Shown here one piece after another: positions 1 through 12,024 of a stretch of 64,000 bases of DNA. The notes beneath the pieces were generated by a model. It was not told where the DNA came from. It did no database searches and was given only the letters and a program-made list of their open reading frames with translations. The stretch spans positions 186,001-250,000 of the forward strand of contig NZ_APJW01000003.1 in assembly GCF_000454725.1 (NCBI RefSeq), read 5' to 3'. Position 1 is the first letter of the stretch. The number at the start of each line of letters is the position of its first letter. The position numbers and the translations under genes were made by a program. Origin of the DNA: Chlamydia ibidis 10-1398/6 (GTDB lineage Bacteria > Chlamydiota > Chlamydiia > Chlamydiales > Chlamydiaceae).

Positions 1-321
1 TTGTTGTATTTTACTGACTTTTTGTAGAGGGATAATCTAGAAAATACTAAAAACTTTTAGTGTATAAATAAGACAAATCAAATAGTAAATTCTCAAAGAA
101 TTGTTTGTGGACTCTATCTTAGGGACAAAGTTATTCCATTAACAGTAGATTTTTAGTAGAATTTCGCGCAGAAATCTCCTAAATCAAAGACAACGAGAAA
201 CGTGCTCATATATAACCTTAGAAAAATTCTTAAGTTATCAAAATATACGTAGATTTCTGCTTTTGTTTCTTTCTCGAACAGACCGGAGAATTGGTCATAA
301 TTTTAAACTGAGAATTATTAC
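1..321. other. AT-rich intergenic region upstream of cysS
   Basis: I see no credible coding region or RNA gene here. The stretch is AT-rich, with stop codons in all frames, and ends at the cysS start. It presumably holds the cysS promoter, but no clear -35/-10 pair stands out. No strong Shine-Dalgarno sequence precedes the cysS ATG. Confidence 0.6.
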
Positions 322-3337
<3,016 letters not shown>

Positions 3338-3350
3338 CTAATGGTTTACA

Positions 3351-3378
3351 ATTATAAGAGAAGCGATAGATAACACAA
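3351..3378 (-). promoter_or_regulatory. sigma66-type promoter of lysS
   Basis: Read on the minus strand: TTGTGT (3378-3373), a 16-base spacer, then TATAAT (3356-3351). The expected start point is near 3344, about 25 bases before the lysS ATG. The -10 is a perfect consensus match. An inverted repeat (3363-3398) overlaps the -35. Confidence 0.6.
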
Positions 3379-3398
3379 GTACTGACATTATCCATCGC
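3363..3398. repeat. inverted repeat over the lysS promoter
   Basis: Two 11-base arms, GCGATAGATAA (3363-3373) and TTATCCATCGC (3388-3398), are complementary except for one G-T pair, with a 14-base centre. The repeat covers the -35 of the lysS promoter and lies downstream of dsbH. It may be an operator or part of a dsbH terminator, although no T-run follows it. Confidence 0.5.
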
Positions 3399-3508
3399 TA
3401 ATGCGAGATGAGATTTTCTCAAAAACTACAAAAAAGAGAAATGATTTCTTGCCTAGGCCTAGATCTTTCAGGAAAAAATATGCTTTTACAAGGTCTAGAA
3501 GAACTCTA

Positions 3509-4018
3509 CTAATCCTTCATATTAAGTGAAGTCTTTACTTTTTCAACATAATTGATGCCACCGCCGTACTCAAATCCCATCCTAGCCAATTCTTTCCCTG
3601 AACTATTGATAAATACCAAAGTTGGGAAACCACTCACACCATATTTTGATTTCAACCTTTGATTTTGCTCTTTAATCTCCTGAGGTAGATTATTTGGCTG
3701 TGGGAAATCTATGTCTACTAAGTGTAAATTTGCATTGGCAAACTTTACGAAAGTAGGATCTGATAGGATCTGCTCGTGCATTTTCATACACCATATGCAC
3801 CAATTAGATCCTGTAAAGAATAAACCAATGGGTTTACCATCATCCTTTGCCTTATTCACAGCAGCTGTGTAGGATTCCCAATTTATTGATAATGCCTGTG
3901 CGCTGCTGATAACCTGCGGTGCTACTTCGCTTCGATGCATACGCTTTTTTGCTGCACAGCAAGGTAAAGTACACAATAAACATAAGGTTAATATACTTCC
4001 CTGTAACCAACGTGTCAT
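3509..4018 (-). CDS. dsbH: periplasmic thioredoxin-fold oxidoreductase, DsbH-like
   Basis: A predicted exported thiol oxidoreductase of 169 residues. The N terminus is a signal sequence (hydrophobic LQGSILTLCLLCTL, then PCCAAKK), which could also be a lipoprotein signal although the lipobox is not canonical. The thioredoxin fold carries a CIWC active site (C74, C77) after GSNW, and a cis-Pro-type GFPTLVF motif further on. It matches the protein called thioredoxin disulfide isomerase in chlamydial annotation. A C. pneumoniae member was studied as DsbH and proposed to keep periplasmic proteins reduced; the symbol is given by that resemblance. The ATG at 4018 is chosen over the upstream TTG because a GAGG Shine-Dalgarno sits six bases before it. 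Confidence 0.85.
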   Translation of the reverse strand: MTRWLQGSILTLCLLCTLPCCAAKKRMHRSEVAPQVISSAQALSINWESYTAAVNKAKDDGKPIGLFFTGSNWCIWCMKMHEQILSDPTFVKFANANLHLVDIDFPQPNNLPQEIKEQNQRLKSKYGVSGFPTLVFINSSGKELARMGFEYGGGINYVEKVKTSLNMKD

Positions 4019-4135
4019 GCTGAACCTCAAAAAACACTAGATAAAATTTTTCCAATTACAAACGTGTATTATCTTATTTTTTATAAAACGCAAAGATAAT
4101 CTTTATGAATAAGAAGATAGATGAATAAATTACAG

Positions 4136-4155
4136 GCACCTACTATAGTGGGTGC
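4136..4155. repeat. 20-base near-perfect palindrome upstream of the C10-tract gene
   Basis: GCACCTACTA and TAGTGGGTGC form arms that pair at nine of ten positions, the tenth being G-T. It lies about 35 bases before the ATG at 4189, beside a possible -10 TATACT (4180-4185). It may be an operator in the dsbH/hypothetical intergenic region. Nothing else supports a function. Confidence 0.45.
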
Positions 4156-4188
4156 TTAGGTATATCTGTCACAAATGTATATACTACA

Positions 4189-4902
4189 ATGAAGGAAATA
4201 GATTCACAGCTAGCTGATCTTTGCCTAGAGATTATTAGTCGATATAGTAACCAGTACTATCCGAATTTAGCTCAACTTACTTCTATACACTTTTTAAAGC
4301 AGCAGAATGTCGATGTTAAAAAAAATGTGCCCCAAACATGCACAAACGAAACGTCCAAACCATCTGAGAATACTCCCTTATTTTTTAGCCCTACGTCTCT
4401 CCACCCGACAACTACTTTGCCCCAGATAGACTCCCCCCCCCCTCAAAGAAAAAAATCTTCTTGGGATCTTGTGCCCATGCATCCCGATGAATCGCTTCAA
4501 GAAATTCTTAAAATACATTACACCTGTTTGAAGCAATACGTTATACCAGACAAAGTGAATGTCCCTTGTCGAATTTTTGCTCAAGAAGATGAAGAAGAAG
4601 AAATCCTGTTCTGTAATCGTTTAGCAAAAGTTCTAACACGACAGCTTTTCCCAACACGACTGTCTTTGTTTTCTAAACCTGAGAGTGTATTTAAAAATAT
4701 AAATGATTCTTCTTTATTTTTAATTCCTATAATAGCAGCAAATTACAAATTTGTTAATGCGCAATACCACAATACTTTTATTGAACATGGGAAAATTTGG
4801 CTTCCAATGTACTCTTGTGCATACTACGAGAATGATATACAATTAAAACGAGATTTATGGGCCATTCTGAGCAACCAACCTTTCGCCTATACGCAGAAGT
4901 AA
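4189..4902 (+). CDS. hypothetical protein with a C10 tract (CT779-like position)
   Basis: I do not recognise a domain. The 237-residue product has a Ser/Thr/Pro-rich linker (roughly 50-95) followed by a more ordered C-terminal half (SSWDLVPMHPDESLQEILKIHY...). It has no signal peptide or membrane segment. A run of ten C (4433-4442) encodes part of SPPPQ at about residues 81-85 and is in frame here, so gain or loss of one C would truncate the protein. The ATG has no Shine-Dalgarno, and a TATACT box lies only a few bases upstream, so a leaderless or short-leader transcript is possible. The last 46 bases overlap the start of priA, suggesting a shared transcript. The gene sits where C. trachomatis has CT779. 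Confidence 0.8.
   Translation: MKEIDSQLADLCLEIISRYSNQYYPNLAQLTSIHFLKQQNVDVKKNVPQTCTNETSKPSENTPLFFSPTSLHPTTTLPQIDSPPPQRKKSSWDLVPMHPDESLQEILKIHYTCLKQYVIPDKVNVPCRIFAQEDEEEEILFCNRLAKVLTRQLFPTRLSLFSKPESVFKNINDSSLFLIPIIAANYKFVNAQYHNTFIEHGKIWLPMYSCAYYENDIQLKRDLWAILSNQPFAYTQK
4433..4442 (+). repeat. poly-C tract (C10) within a coding region
   Basis: Ten consecutive C in an AT-rich genome, inside the hypothetical gene at 4189-4902. Poly-G/C tracts of this length mutate by slipped-strand mispairing, and in Chlamydia they are known in some pmp genes. The frame is open in this copy. Confidence 0.9.
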
Positions 4903-7106
4903 TTGTCAGCTCTAATATTAGCAAAACGTTAGACTACGGAGTACCGGAAGAACTCGAATATATCACTCAAGGAACCGGGGTACGTGTTCCCTTACGGGGA
5001 GCTCAAAAATATGGTATAGTTAAGCAAATTAAAAATTCCTCTTCTTGTACACAGGTTTTGCCGATTTTAAGTGTTATTGATTCAGGAATTGTTATACCAA
5101 AAGAGCTATTAAATCTTGTTCTATGGATGAGCCAGTATTATTTTTGCCCTTTGGGGAAAACATTACGCCTTGTCCTTCCAAGTATTTCCTCCGGGATTAT
5201 CCAACCTAGACAAATACAAAAAGTAGTATTGAAGTTAAACAAAACAAAAACACGTAAGCTAATAAATGATTTAGAGAAACGCAACCCCGCCCAAGCTAAA
5301 GTATTAGAGTTCTTATTGTCACGGGAGAGTCCACCTACAACGACCACTTTGCTTGAACAAGTGAAGGTATCTCAATCTCCAATATATTCACTACAAAAAC
5401 TTGGGATTCTAGAACTTGTAAATTCTTCTAATTTAGAAACTCAAGAAGAATGTTTAGATTTTTTCCGTCCAGATTCATATGAACTAACCTCTTATCAAGA
5501 ACTAGCCATAAATAAAATTTGCTTTTCCTTGTCTTCTGGTAAATTTCAAACACATCTACTTTTCGGGGTAACAGGAAGCGGGAAAACAGAAGTCTACTTT
5601 CAAGCTATTCGTAAGGCCAGAGAATTAGGTAAAAGCGTAATCTTCCTTGTCCCAGAGATTGCTCTCACGATACAAACTATTACTCTATTCCAAGCGCATT
5701 TTGGGAAAGAAGTTGGAATTCTTCACCACAAGCTTAATGAAAGTACTAGGAATCAAACGTGGAGAGACGCATCTAGTGGTCGCCTTCACATTATTATAGG
5801 CCCACGATCTGCCCTATTCTGTCCACTGAAAAACCTTGGGTTAATCATAGTGGATGAAGAACACGATACTGCCTATAAACAAAGTGATCTTAATCCTTGC
5901 TACCACGCACGCGATGTCGCAGTTATGAGAGGGAAATTAGCTAATGCAACTGTAATTTTAGGTAGTGCTACTCCTAGTATAGAAAGCTATACAAACGCAT
6001 TATCTAAGAAATATAACCTGTTAGAGCTGCCTAAAAAAGCCGTTGCTACCTGTCCTCCTCAAGTAACATTGATAGATATGAATGTAGAGAGAGAAAAAAC
6101 AAAAACCAAAACTCTATTTTCTCAGCAAGTTCTTAAAGGTATCGTAGAACGAGTAGAACGAGGAGAACAAACTTTAATTTTTTTTAATCGTCGTGGGTAT
6201 CATACTAATATTACCTGTCTGTCTTGCCACCACACATTGAAATGTTCACGATGCGACATAGTATTGACATACCACAAGGATGATAACATCCTACTCTGCC
6301 ATTTATGTAATTTCTCCTACAAAGATATACAAACTACATGCCCTGAATGTCGTGGGAACCTCACACTGCAATATCGAGGCACGGGCACTGAAAAAATTGA
6401 GAAATGTTTACAAACTATTTTGCCTAAGATTCGTACAATACGCATAGATTCGGATACTACAAAATCTCGTGGTAGTCATGAGGTCCTACTAAAACAATTT
6501 GCAACAGGCAAAGCCGATGTTCTAATTGGCACACAAATGATTGCTAAGGGGATGCATTTCCCTAATGTCACCTTAGCAATTATCCTGAATAGTGATTCTG
6601 GACTATATATTCCTGATTTTCGAGCCTCAGAACATGTATTTCAACTTATTACCCAAGTTATGGGTCGCTCTGGAAGAAGCTATCTTCCAGGGGAAATTTT
6701 CATTCAATCTTTTCTCCCTTCTAATAAAACTATCACCTGTGCTCTAGAACAAAACTATTCCAAATTTTATGAGCAAGAGATACCCGGGCGCAAAGTATGC
6801 TGTTACCCACCATTCGTACGACTAGTACGCTGTATTTTCATCGGGAGATGCGCAAAACTAACCCTAAAAGAAACTCAACGTATACACGAAACTTTAAAAA
6901 ACACTCTTCGTGAACAAGGAAAATTGCTCCCTGTTTCTCCTTGTGGTCATTTCAAAGTAAAGGACACTTTTCGCTATCAGTTTCTTATTAAAAGCAAACA
7001 CATCCTCTCCGTAAACCGTGCACTTCACGAAGCACTACTTTCTATAAAACTTTCATCAAAAGTAAAGTTTGTGATTGATGTCGATCCTGTCACTACATTT
7101 TTCTAA
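4857..7106 (+). CDS. priA: primosomal replication restart helicase PriA
   Basis: A 3'-5' DNA helicase that reloads the replisome at stalled forks. At 749 residues it is full length. After the N-terminal DNA-binding domain come Walker A GVTGSGKT (about 236-243), the DEEH box (about 333-336) and the GSATPS motif III. A zinc-binding insertion follows, with paired cysteines (CLSCHHTLKCSRC ... CHLC ... CPEC, about 454-500), and then the helicase motifs V/VI region (GTQMIAKGMHFPNVT, QVMGRSGR). The ATG lies inside the end of the preceding gene. The 3' end overlaps the convergent bioF-like gene by 51 bases. Confidence 0.96.
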   Translation: MGHSEQPTFRLYAEVIVSSNISKTLDYGVPEELEYITQGTGVRVPLRGAQKYGIVKQIKNSSSCTQVLPILSVIDSGIVIPKELLNLVLWMSQYYFCPLGKTLRLVLPSISSGIIQPRQIQKVVLKLNKTKTRKLINDLEKRNPAQAKVLEFLLSRESPPTTTTLLEQVKVSQSPIYSLQKLGILELVNSSNLETQEECLDFFRPDSYELTSYQELAINKICFSLSSGKFQTHLLFGVTGSGKTEVYFQAIRKARELGKSVIFLVPEIALTIQTITLFQAHFGKEVGILHHKLNESTRNQTWRDASSGRLHIIIGPRSALFCPLKNLGLIIVDEEHDTAYKQSDLNPCYHARDVAVMRGKLANATVILGSATPSIESYTNALSKKYNLLELPKKAVATCPPQVTLIDMNVEREKTKTKTLFSQQVLKGIVERVERGEQTLIFFNRRGYHTNITCLSCHHTLKCSRCDIVLTYHKDDNILLCHLCNFSYKDIQTTCPECRGNLTLQYRGTGTEKIEKCLQTILPKIRTIRIDSDTTKSRGSHEVLLKQFATGKADVLIGTQMIAKGMHFPNVTLAIILNSDSGLYIPDFRASEHVFQLITQVMGRSGRSYLPGEIFIQSFLPSNKTITCALEQNYSKFYEQEIPGRKVCCYPPFVRLVRCIFIGRCAKLTLKETQRIHETLKNTLREQGKLLPVSPCGHFKVKDTFRYQFLIKSKHILSVNRALHEALLSIKLSSKVKFVIDVDPVTTFF

Positions 7107-8156
7107 AATATCCATGAGAATATCAATTTCTCGTATTGTATTATAAGCATGCAAATTGACACGTAAAAGAGGCGAACTTATAAAATTAATTTGTCCTACA
7201 TAAATTTGAGACTGACGTAATGTCTCAGCTATGTATTGTATATCACCCTTAACTGTTATGGGTTGTACGCATCCTAAAGATGCTGAAGGATAACGATTAG
7301 AAAAATGTCTTTGCAAAACACTCAACCGATAACGAGCCTGCTCGCCTTCTTTAGGTAAAAGATTGTAGGCAGCATCTATTGTTAACAAGATATAAGGAGG
7401 TAGGGCTGTAGAATATCGCAATGGAGGAGAGGTACTTAATAATTCTTTTCTCACTGTATCTGACGATAAAATTGCAGCACCAATGGAACCCATTGCTTTG
7501 CTGTATGTTACAAGAACCGCATAGAAATTGTCATATCCAAATTCAGAACATATTCCTTTTCCCTGATCACCAAAAATCCCCATAGCATGGGCTTCATCAA
7601 CAATTAAATGTGCATGATATTTTTTTGCTAATATCAATAGCTCAGCAATAGGAGCTTGCGTTCCTAAAAAAGAATAAATAGAGCAGACAAAAATAAAAAT
7701 ACGCCCCGAAGATATAGAGCGGTAATGAGATAAAAGAGATTCCAAATGATTAACATCATTATGACGGAATGACTGGTGCCTGCCAGATATTACCGGCAAT
7801 CCCTTTACCAAAGATATATGAACAGACTCGTCCCACAGCAACACATCAGTTTCTCGAGAAATATGATAACAAAATCCTAGATTTGCCATATAACCGTTGT
7901 GAGCTAGGAAAGCTGAAGGACACCCGTGATAACGAGCTATCTTATTCTCTAGAGACTCTAGAAGTTCGGATGAACCTAGTACTGATCTAGAGCCTCCAAA
8001 TCCTGATTGGGTATGTGGAGCTTTCTGACAATAAGCAAGATAATTGTTCACAACTACATTTGAGAGAGCGTCAGAACGACAAAAACCTAAAAAATCATTA
8101 GTAATAAAATCTATTGGATTCGGATTAGCCAAAAAATCCCCCGAGATATCAAACAA
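7056..8156 (-). CDS. bioF: PLP-dependent alpha-oxoamine synthase (BioF/Kbl family)
   Basis: A 366-residue enzyme of the family that condenses an acyl thioester with an amino acid, releasing CO2. BioF makes 8-amino-7-oxononanoate from pimeloyl-ACP and alanine. Visible motifs are SGFGGSRSVLG near 51, the DEAHAMG PLP-ring motif (D187-H190) and the PLP lysine K220 in TYSKAMGS. The start is a TTG without a Shine-Dalgarno, which is weak; the N terminus MFDISGDFLANP looks natural. It is the last gene of a minus-strand set with acyl-ACP synthetase and PlsC, so its acyl substrate may be an ACP thioester. Biotin synthesis is the default assignment, but no bioA, bioB or bioD is nearby, so substrate identity is inference. 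Confidence 0.85.
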   Translation of the reverse strand: MFDISGDFLANPNPIDFITNDFLGFCRSDALSNVVVNNYLAYCQKAPHTQSGFGGSRSVLGSSELLESLENKIARYHGCPSAFLAHNGYMANLGFCYHISRETDVLLWDESVHISLVKGLPVISGRHQSFRHNDVNHLESLLSHYRSISSGRIFIFVCSIYSFLGTQAPIAELLILAKKYHAHLIVDEAHAMGIFGDQGKGICSEFGYDNFYAVLVTYSKAMGSIGAAILSSDTVRKELLSTSPPLRYSTALPPYILLTIDAAYNLLPKEGEQARYRLSVLQRHFSNRYPSASLGCVQPITVKGDIQYIAETLRQSQIYVGQINFISSPLLRVNLHAYNTIREIDILMDILEKCSDRIDINHKLYF

Positions 8157-8182
8157 AGTAGATTCAAATACTTATAGGGAGT

Positions 8183-9808
8183 TTAATCTTTTCCACCAAA
8201 TAGAGAAAGGGCTAGGACATTTAACTTACCATAATCCGGCTTACCAGTTCCTAACATAGGGATAGACTCTAACTGGTATTGATAGGATATTTTCATTATG
8301 CTACTTGTTTTTGACTCTTTAAGAATATCATTAGCTTCAGAAATGTTTGTTGCAAACGTAGTAAATAGGCATAACCTAACTTTATCTCCAGAAATAGGGG
8401 AAACTATGAGATTTGGATGATCATCAGGATACAATTTAGAAAAGCCATTTATTAAAATACTCTCTAAAGCCTCTAGACTAACCATTTCTCCGCCTATTTT
8501 AACAAATCTACTCAATCTGCCTTTTAGGAATAATTCACCCTTGTGATTAAGGTAGCCTAAGTCTCCTGTAACATACCAGAGATCTCCTCCTAAATTAATA
8601 AAACCACGATGCTGAGTGTCGCCTAAATAACCATGAAACAGCGATGTACCACGAACTACGACTAATCCTACTTCTCCAGAAGATACAGGAACATTTGTTT
8701 CCTCTGAAATAATCAATACGTCCATTCCCTCTATGGGAATGCCGACACACGCTTCACTATTTGTACTATCTGGAGTAGTCACCGAAATTACCGGTGAACA
8801 CTCTGTTGTCCCGTATCCCTGATACAATAAAGTATGAGGAAGCATTGATAAAGCTTCCTTATGCAAAGATTCCTTGAATACGTCTCCCCCAATCACAACA
8901 AAACGTAAAGACTGTAATTTCGCTTCTAACTTTTTTGCTGTTTTTAAAATGTAGTCAAAAAATACTGGAGTACTTCCCAAAAAGGTAACTTGGGTCTCTT
9001 CCATCAATTCGACTATCTTTTTAGGATATAAAGGATTATAAGCAAAAACAACGGGTAATCCGGTTAGTAGAGGGAAAAGGGCACAACAATTGAATCCATA
9101 AGCATGAAATGGTGGTAAAAAAGACATCATAACATCAGTAGATGTTGGATCAAAAAACTTTAAACATGCTTTTTGGTTAGCAATTAAATTGGCATTAGTT
9201 AAAGGAACTCCCTTAGGCAATTTTTCAGTACCCGAAGTAAATAAAATCACAGCAATATCATCCGGAGATTTTCCTGATACCTTGAATAACTTTAATAACC
9301 ATCGATGAGGCAAAGAAAAGAAACAAGCTGTCCTCAACTTATCCCACAAAGACATCTGATTGCGGACATCTTCCATATAAATAAATTCAAAGGGATAGAT
9401 AGCGTCTTCGCCGTGTACCTGATGAAGATGCTGCACTAATTTCCTGGACGTTAGTACATGATTTACTTCGGATAATTGTGATGAAGCTTCGATCTCTCTC
9501 AAACCTTGGCTCCAATTGATCATCACTGGGATCTTATTTGCCAGTAGCACCGCAAAATAAGCTATATATGCTCCGATTGAAGAAGGCATCATAATGCCAA
9601 TGTGTTGGTCAGGATATGTAGCAATCTTCAATGATAAAGCAATGACAGCTTTTTTCACTTGAGCATAGGAAAATTTACCCACCTGTTCGTCATAACAAGC
9701 AGATTCTACACCCATTTCGGAACATAGAATAAAAAAACTTTCTAATATTGTGTTTGACACACGTAATCGTATTTTTCGATGTTCAGAAGTATTCCAAAAC
9801 TGATGCAT
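8183..9808 (-). CDS. aasC: acyl-ACP synthetase (AasC-like)
   Basis: An AMP-forming enzyme that activates free fatty acids onto acyl carrier protein. The C. trachomatis counterpart (CT776) is known to let the bacterium use host fatty acids for phospholipid synthesis. The 541-residue protein has the ATP-binding loop TSGTEKLPKG (191-200), the GYGTTECSPV adenylate motif near 330, and the YVTGDLGYLNHKGELFLKGRLSR hinge with a GGEMVSLEALE C-terminal domain. A strong AGGAAGGA Shine-Dalgarno precedes the ATG. It follows plsC by 14 bases and precedes the bioF-like gene by 26, so the three are probably one operon. The early annotation was Aas, but there is no fused acyltransferase domain here; that function is the separate plsC. 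Confidence 0.93.
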   Translation of the reverse strand: MHQFWNTSEHRKIRLRVSNTILESFFILCSEMGVESACYDEQVGKFSYAQVKKAVIALSLKIATYPDQHIGIMMPSSIGAYIAYFAVLLANKIPVMINWSQGLREIEASSQLSEVNHVLTSRKLVQHLHQVHGEDAIYPFEFIYMEDVRNQMSLWDKLRTACFFSLPHRWLLKLFKVSGKSPDDIAVILFTSGTEKLPKGVPLTNANLIANQKACLKFFDPTSTDVMMSFLPPFHAYGFNCCALFPLLTGLPVVFAYNPLYPKKIVELMEETQVTFLGSTPVFFDYILKTAKKLEAKLQSLRFVVIGGDVFKESLHKEALSMLPHTLLYQGYGTTECSPVISVTTPDSTNSEACVGIPIEGMDVLIISEETNVPVSSGEVGLVVVRGTSLFHGYLGDTQHRGFINLGGDLWYVTGDLGYLNHKGELFLKGRLSRFVKIGGEMVSLEALESILINGFSKLYPDDHPNLIVSPISGDKVRLCLFTTFATNISEANDILKESKTSSIMKISYQYQLESIPMLGTGKPDYGKLNVLALSLFGGKD

Positions 9809-9823
9809 GTTATCCTTCCTAAG

Positions 9824-10585
9824 CTATGCATAAGGGACTTCTACAGGTAAGTTTTCATCGCATTGATTAAACCAAGAAGTAAGAAATGCGTTTAGGTCTT
9901 GTTTTTTAGAAAATTTCTTCAAAAAAGCATTATCGATTTGTTGGATTCTTATTAATACACTTCGCTTAGGCATGAAAAATAATCCGCGACAAAGCAAAGC
10001 TTTTAAACTTTCTTTAAATACCGATCCTAATTTTGGAGTAGTTCCAGTTTTATAACGTGAAAAAGAACTTCCCCAAAGTCCGGAAATTCTCACCAAAAAT
10101 ACATTGCACTCCTTAGCTCTGTGCAATAACACATACGCAGAATACTGATTAACTATTTCTTCTTTACCATTCCTTGACAATCTGCCAGAGGGATATAGGA
10201 GTAAACTTTCTCCGGCATTCAAAGCATCAGTAGCTTGTGTATAGAAATGTTCCATTTGAGCAATTATGCTTTTACATTCTTTCCCAGGAGTAACTCTAGG
10301 GACAGGGATTGCTCGAACAGAATTCAGCAACCAGCGTACAAAAGGACTATGGAATAGATAATCAATGGCTAAAGGACGCACACGAAATCTTGGCCAAAAA
10401 AGATATTCCAAAATGACAGGATCAATTTCTGCGACATGATTTGACAAAAATAAAGATCCAAGATTTGCGTTCGGACGCAAAGACTCTAGACCTTCGAGTT
10501 TTATGTTGTACCGCAACTTTAATGCAGATCCCACTAAAAACGCATAGATCGTTTCATAAACAATACGCCACGCCTTAATCAGCAT
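9824..10585 (-). CDS. plsC: 1-acyl-glycerol-3-phosphate acyltransferase family protein
   Basis: Transfers an acyl chain from acyl-ACP to lysophosphatidic acid at the inner membrane. The 253-residue protein has the family motif NHVAEID (H50-x4-D55), a hydrophobic N-terminal segment (TIYAFLVGSALKL), the VRAIPVPR block and the LLLYPSGRLSR motif III. It is the first gene of the lipid cluster and lies directly upstream of the acyl-ACP synthetase, which would supply its donor. C. trachomatis CT775 occupies the same place. Confidence 0.92.
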   Translation of the reverse strand: MLIKAWRIVYETIYAFLVGSALKLRYNIKLEGLESLRPNANLGSLFLSNHVAEIDPVILEYLFWPRFRVRPLAIDYLFHSPFVRWLLNSVRAIPVPRVTPGKECKSIIAQMEHFYTQATDALNAGESLLLYPSGRLSRNGKEEIVNQYSAYVLLHRAKECNVFLVRISGLWGSSFSRYKTGTTPKLGSVFKESLKALLCRGLFFMPKRSVLIRIQQIDNAFLKKFSKKQDLNAFLTSWFNQCDENLPVEVPYA

Positions 10586-10943
10586 ATAAGCCCTTTCTTT
10601 ATGCTACCAATATCACCATAGATCTTCTCTCAAGTTTAACATAATCCTTGCTTTTGATAATATGATTTGCGTTGCCAAATGGGAAGCTCTCGGGTTTGGT
10701 TTTTACTTGAACTCTTTTCTTTATATCCTTAAAACTCAACCCCATGTGTTTTGATTTGTTCGGAGCTTATATTTTCTTCATTTAGAAATTTTTTCCCAAT
10801 TAGTTGTCACCTACCCTTCCTAACTGTGTGGGTTTCTGGCTTCTATAGACTAGCTTCATTTTCCCATTTGTATGTGCGAGAAAGATCATGGTCGCGCAGT
10901 GATCTCCTAAGGATTCTAAATATACTCGAAGGAAAGAAATTCT
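10586..10943. other. divergent intergenic region, plsC / cysQ-like
   Basis: About 360 bases between two divergent genes. It presumably holds both promoters, none convincing by eye. A short inverted repeat, AGATCA ... TGATCT, lies about 60 bases before the downstream ATG. An open frame at 10751-11008 runs into the next gene out of frame, has no recognisable content and is not called. Confidence 0.5.
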
Positions 10944-11963
10944 ATGCCCTCCCGATTACTAGATTATCAGAAAGCTGTAGAAGTTATAGTAGAGGAGGTA
11001 ATGAATGAATTGATGCTTTATCGCAATACTTTTCCTCTAGTCCCCTGCTGGAATAAACCAGATCTATCGTGTGTCACTCCAGCAGATTATGCTATCCAAT
11101 TTTTTTTAAGAAAAAAACTAACACTTTCTTTCCCTCATATTTCTTTTGTTGGAGAAGAAGTCTTATATCCTCAAGAAGATCAGTATAAAATTCCAAGAAT
11201 TTTAGAATTCATTCATAGACTATCTCCTGAAGTCACTGAAGCTGAACTATTTTATGTCTTAAGGCCTTGTGAACGTGATGCTGAACTATTTTGGCTAGTT
11301 GATCCTATTGATGGGACATCAGGATTCATTAAGAATAGATCCTTCGCAATAGCGGTTGCATTAATGTATAACGCGCAACCAGTACTATCTGTAGTCGGTT
11401 GTCCTTATACTAGAGAGACATTCAAAATATATTCAGCATCCAAAGGTTCTGGGTTGTTTGCATTCGGATCAGGAATTGGAGCAAAGAAAGCTATCCGCTC
11501 TGGATTGACCCCTACAGGAAAATTTTGTGAGGCTTCTCTAGCTGCAAGAAATCAACAACACAACGCAACACGACAACTCAGTCTTTCTCTTCCTAGTCAG
11601 CCGCAAGCTCACCGAGTTGATAGTCAATACAAATACGCTATGGTTGCGGAAGGAGCTGCGGATTTTTTTATCCGTTATCCTTTTATCATTTCCGATGCCC
11701 GTATTTGGGATCACGCCCCTGGAGCATTTTTAGTAGAAGAAGCGGGGGGTAGAGTCTCTGACTTATTGGGCAATCCCTTAAGTTATGACATAGATAACAT
11801 GATTTTAAATAACCATCCGGTCATCTTAGCATCTGGGAACTCTCACATTCATGAGACTACCCTGGAAGCTTTACGCAAGCACTTTTCTTTGAACACACTC
11901 GATTTCGAAACTCTTCCCAAAAAACATCGAAAAATGGCAGAACTAAATCATTCTAAAATCTAG
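10944..11963 (+). CDS. cysQ: inositol monophosphatase-family phosphatase, CysQ-like
   Basis: A Mg2+-dependent phosphatase of the IMPase/FBPase/3'(2'),5'-bisphosphate nucleotidase superfamily, 339 residues. Metal-binding motifs are visible: GEE at 70-72, the DPIDGTSG signature at 120-127 and DARIWDHAPGAFLVEEAGG near 250. The length and the GFIKN element after the signature resemble the 3'-phosphoadenosine phosphatase branch (Hal2-like). The likely role is removal of 3'-phosphoadenosine 5'-phosphate, which is left over from ACP phosphopantetheinylation; the exact substrate is inferred. A GAAGGAAAG Shine-Dalgarno supports the ATG. It stands alone, facing the leucine dehydrogenase gene. Confidence 0.87.
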   Translation: MPSRLLDYQKAVEVIVEEVMNELMLYRNTFPLVPCWNKPDLSCVTPADYAIQFFLRKKLTLSFPHISFVGEEVLYPQEDQYKIPRILEFIHRLSPEVTEAELFYVLRPCERDAELFWLVDPIDGTSGFIKNRSFAIAVALMYNAQPVLSVVGCPYTRETFKIYSASKGSGLFAFGSGIGAKKAIRSGLTPTGKFCEASLAARNQQHNATRQLSLSLPSQPQAHRVDSQYKYAMVAEGAADFFIRYPFIISDARIWDHAPGAFLVEEAGGRVSDLLGNPLSYDIDNMILNNHPVILASGNSHIHETTLEALRKHFSLNTLDFETLPKKHRKMAELNHSKI

Positions 11964-12024
11964 CTATCGTTACCAGGACAAGTTTCTAATCCTAGAAAAA
12001 CTAAGGAACTCAAAAACTTTCCGC

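Noticed and set aside
10751-11008. 85-codon frame overlapping the cysQ-like start
   Set aside because: It overlaps a well-supported gene in another frame and shows no recognisable sequence.
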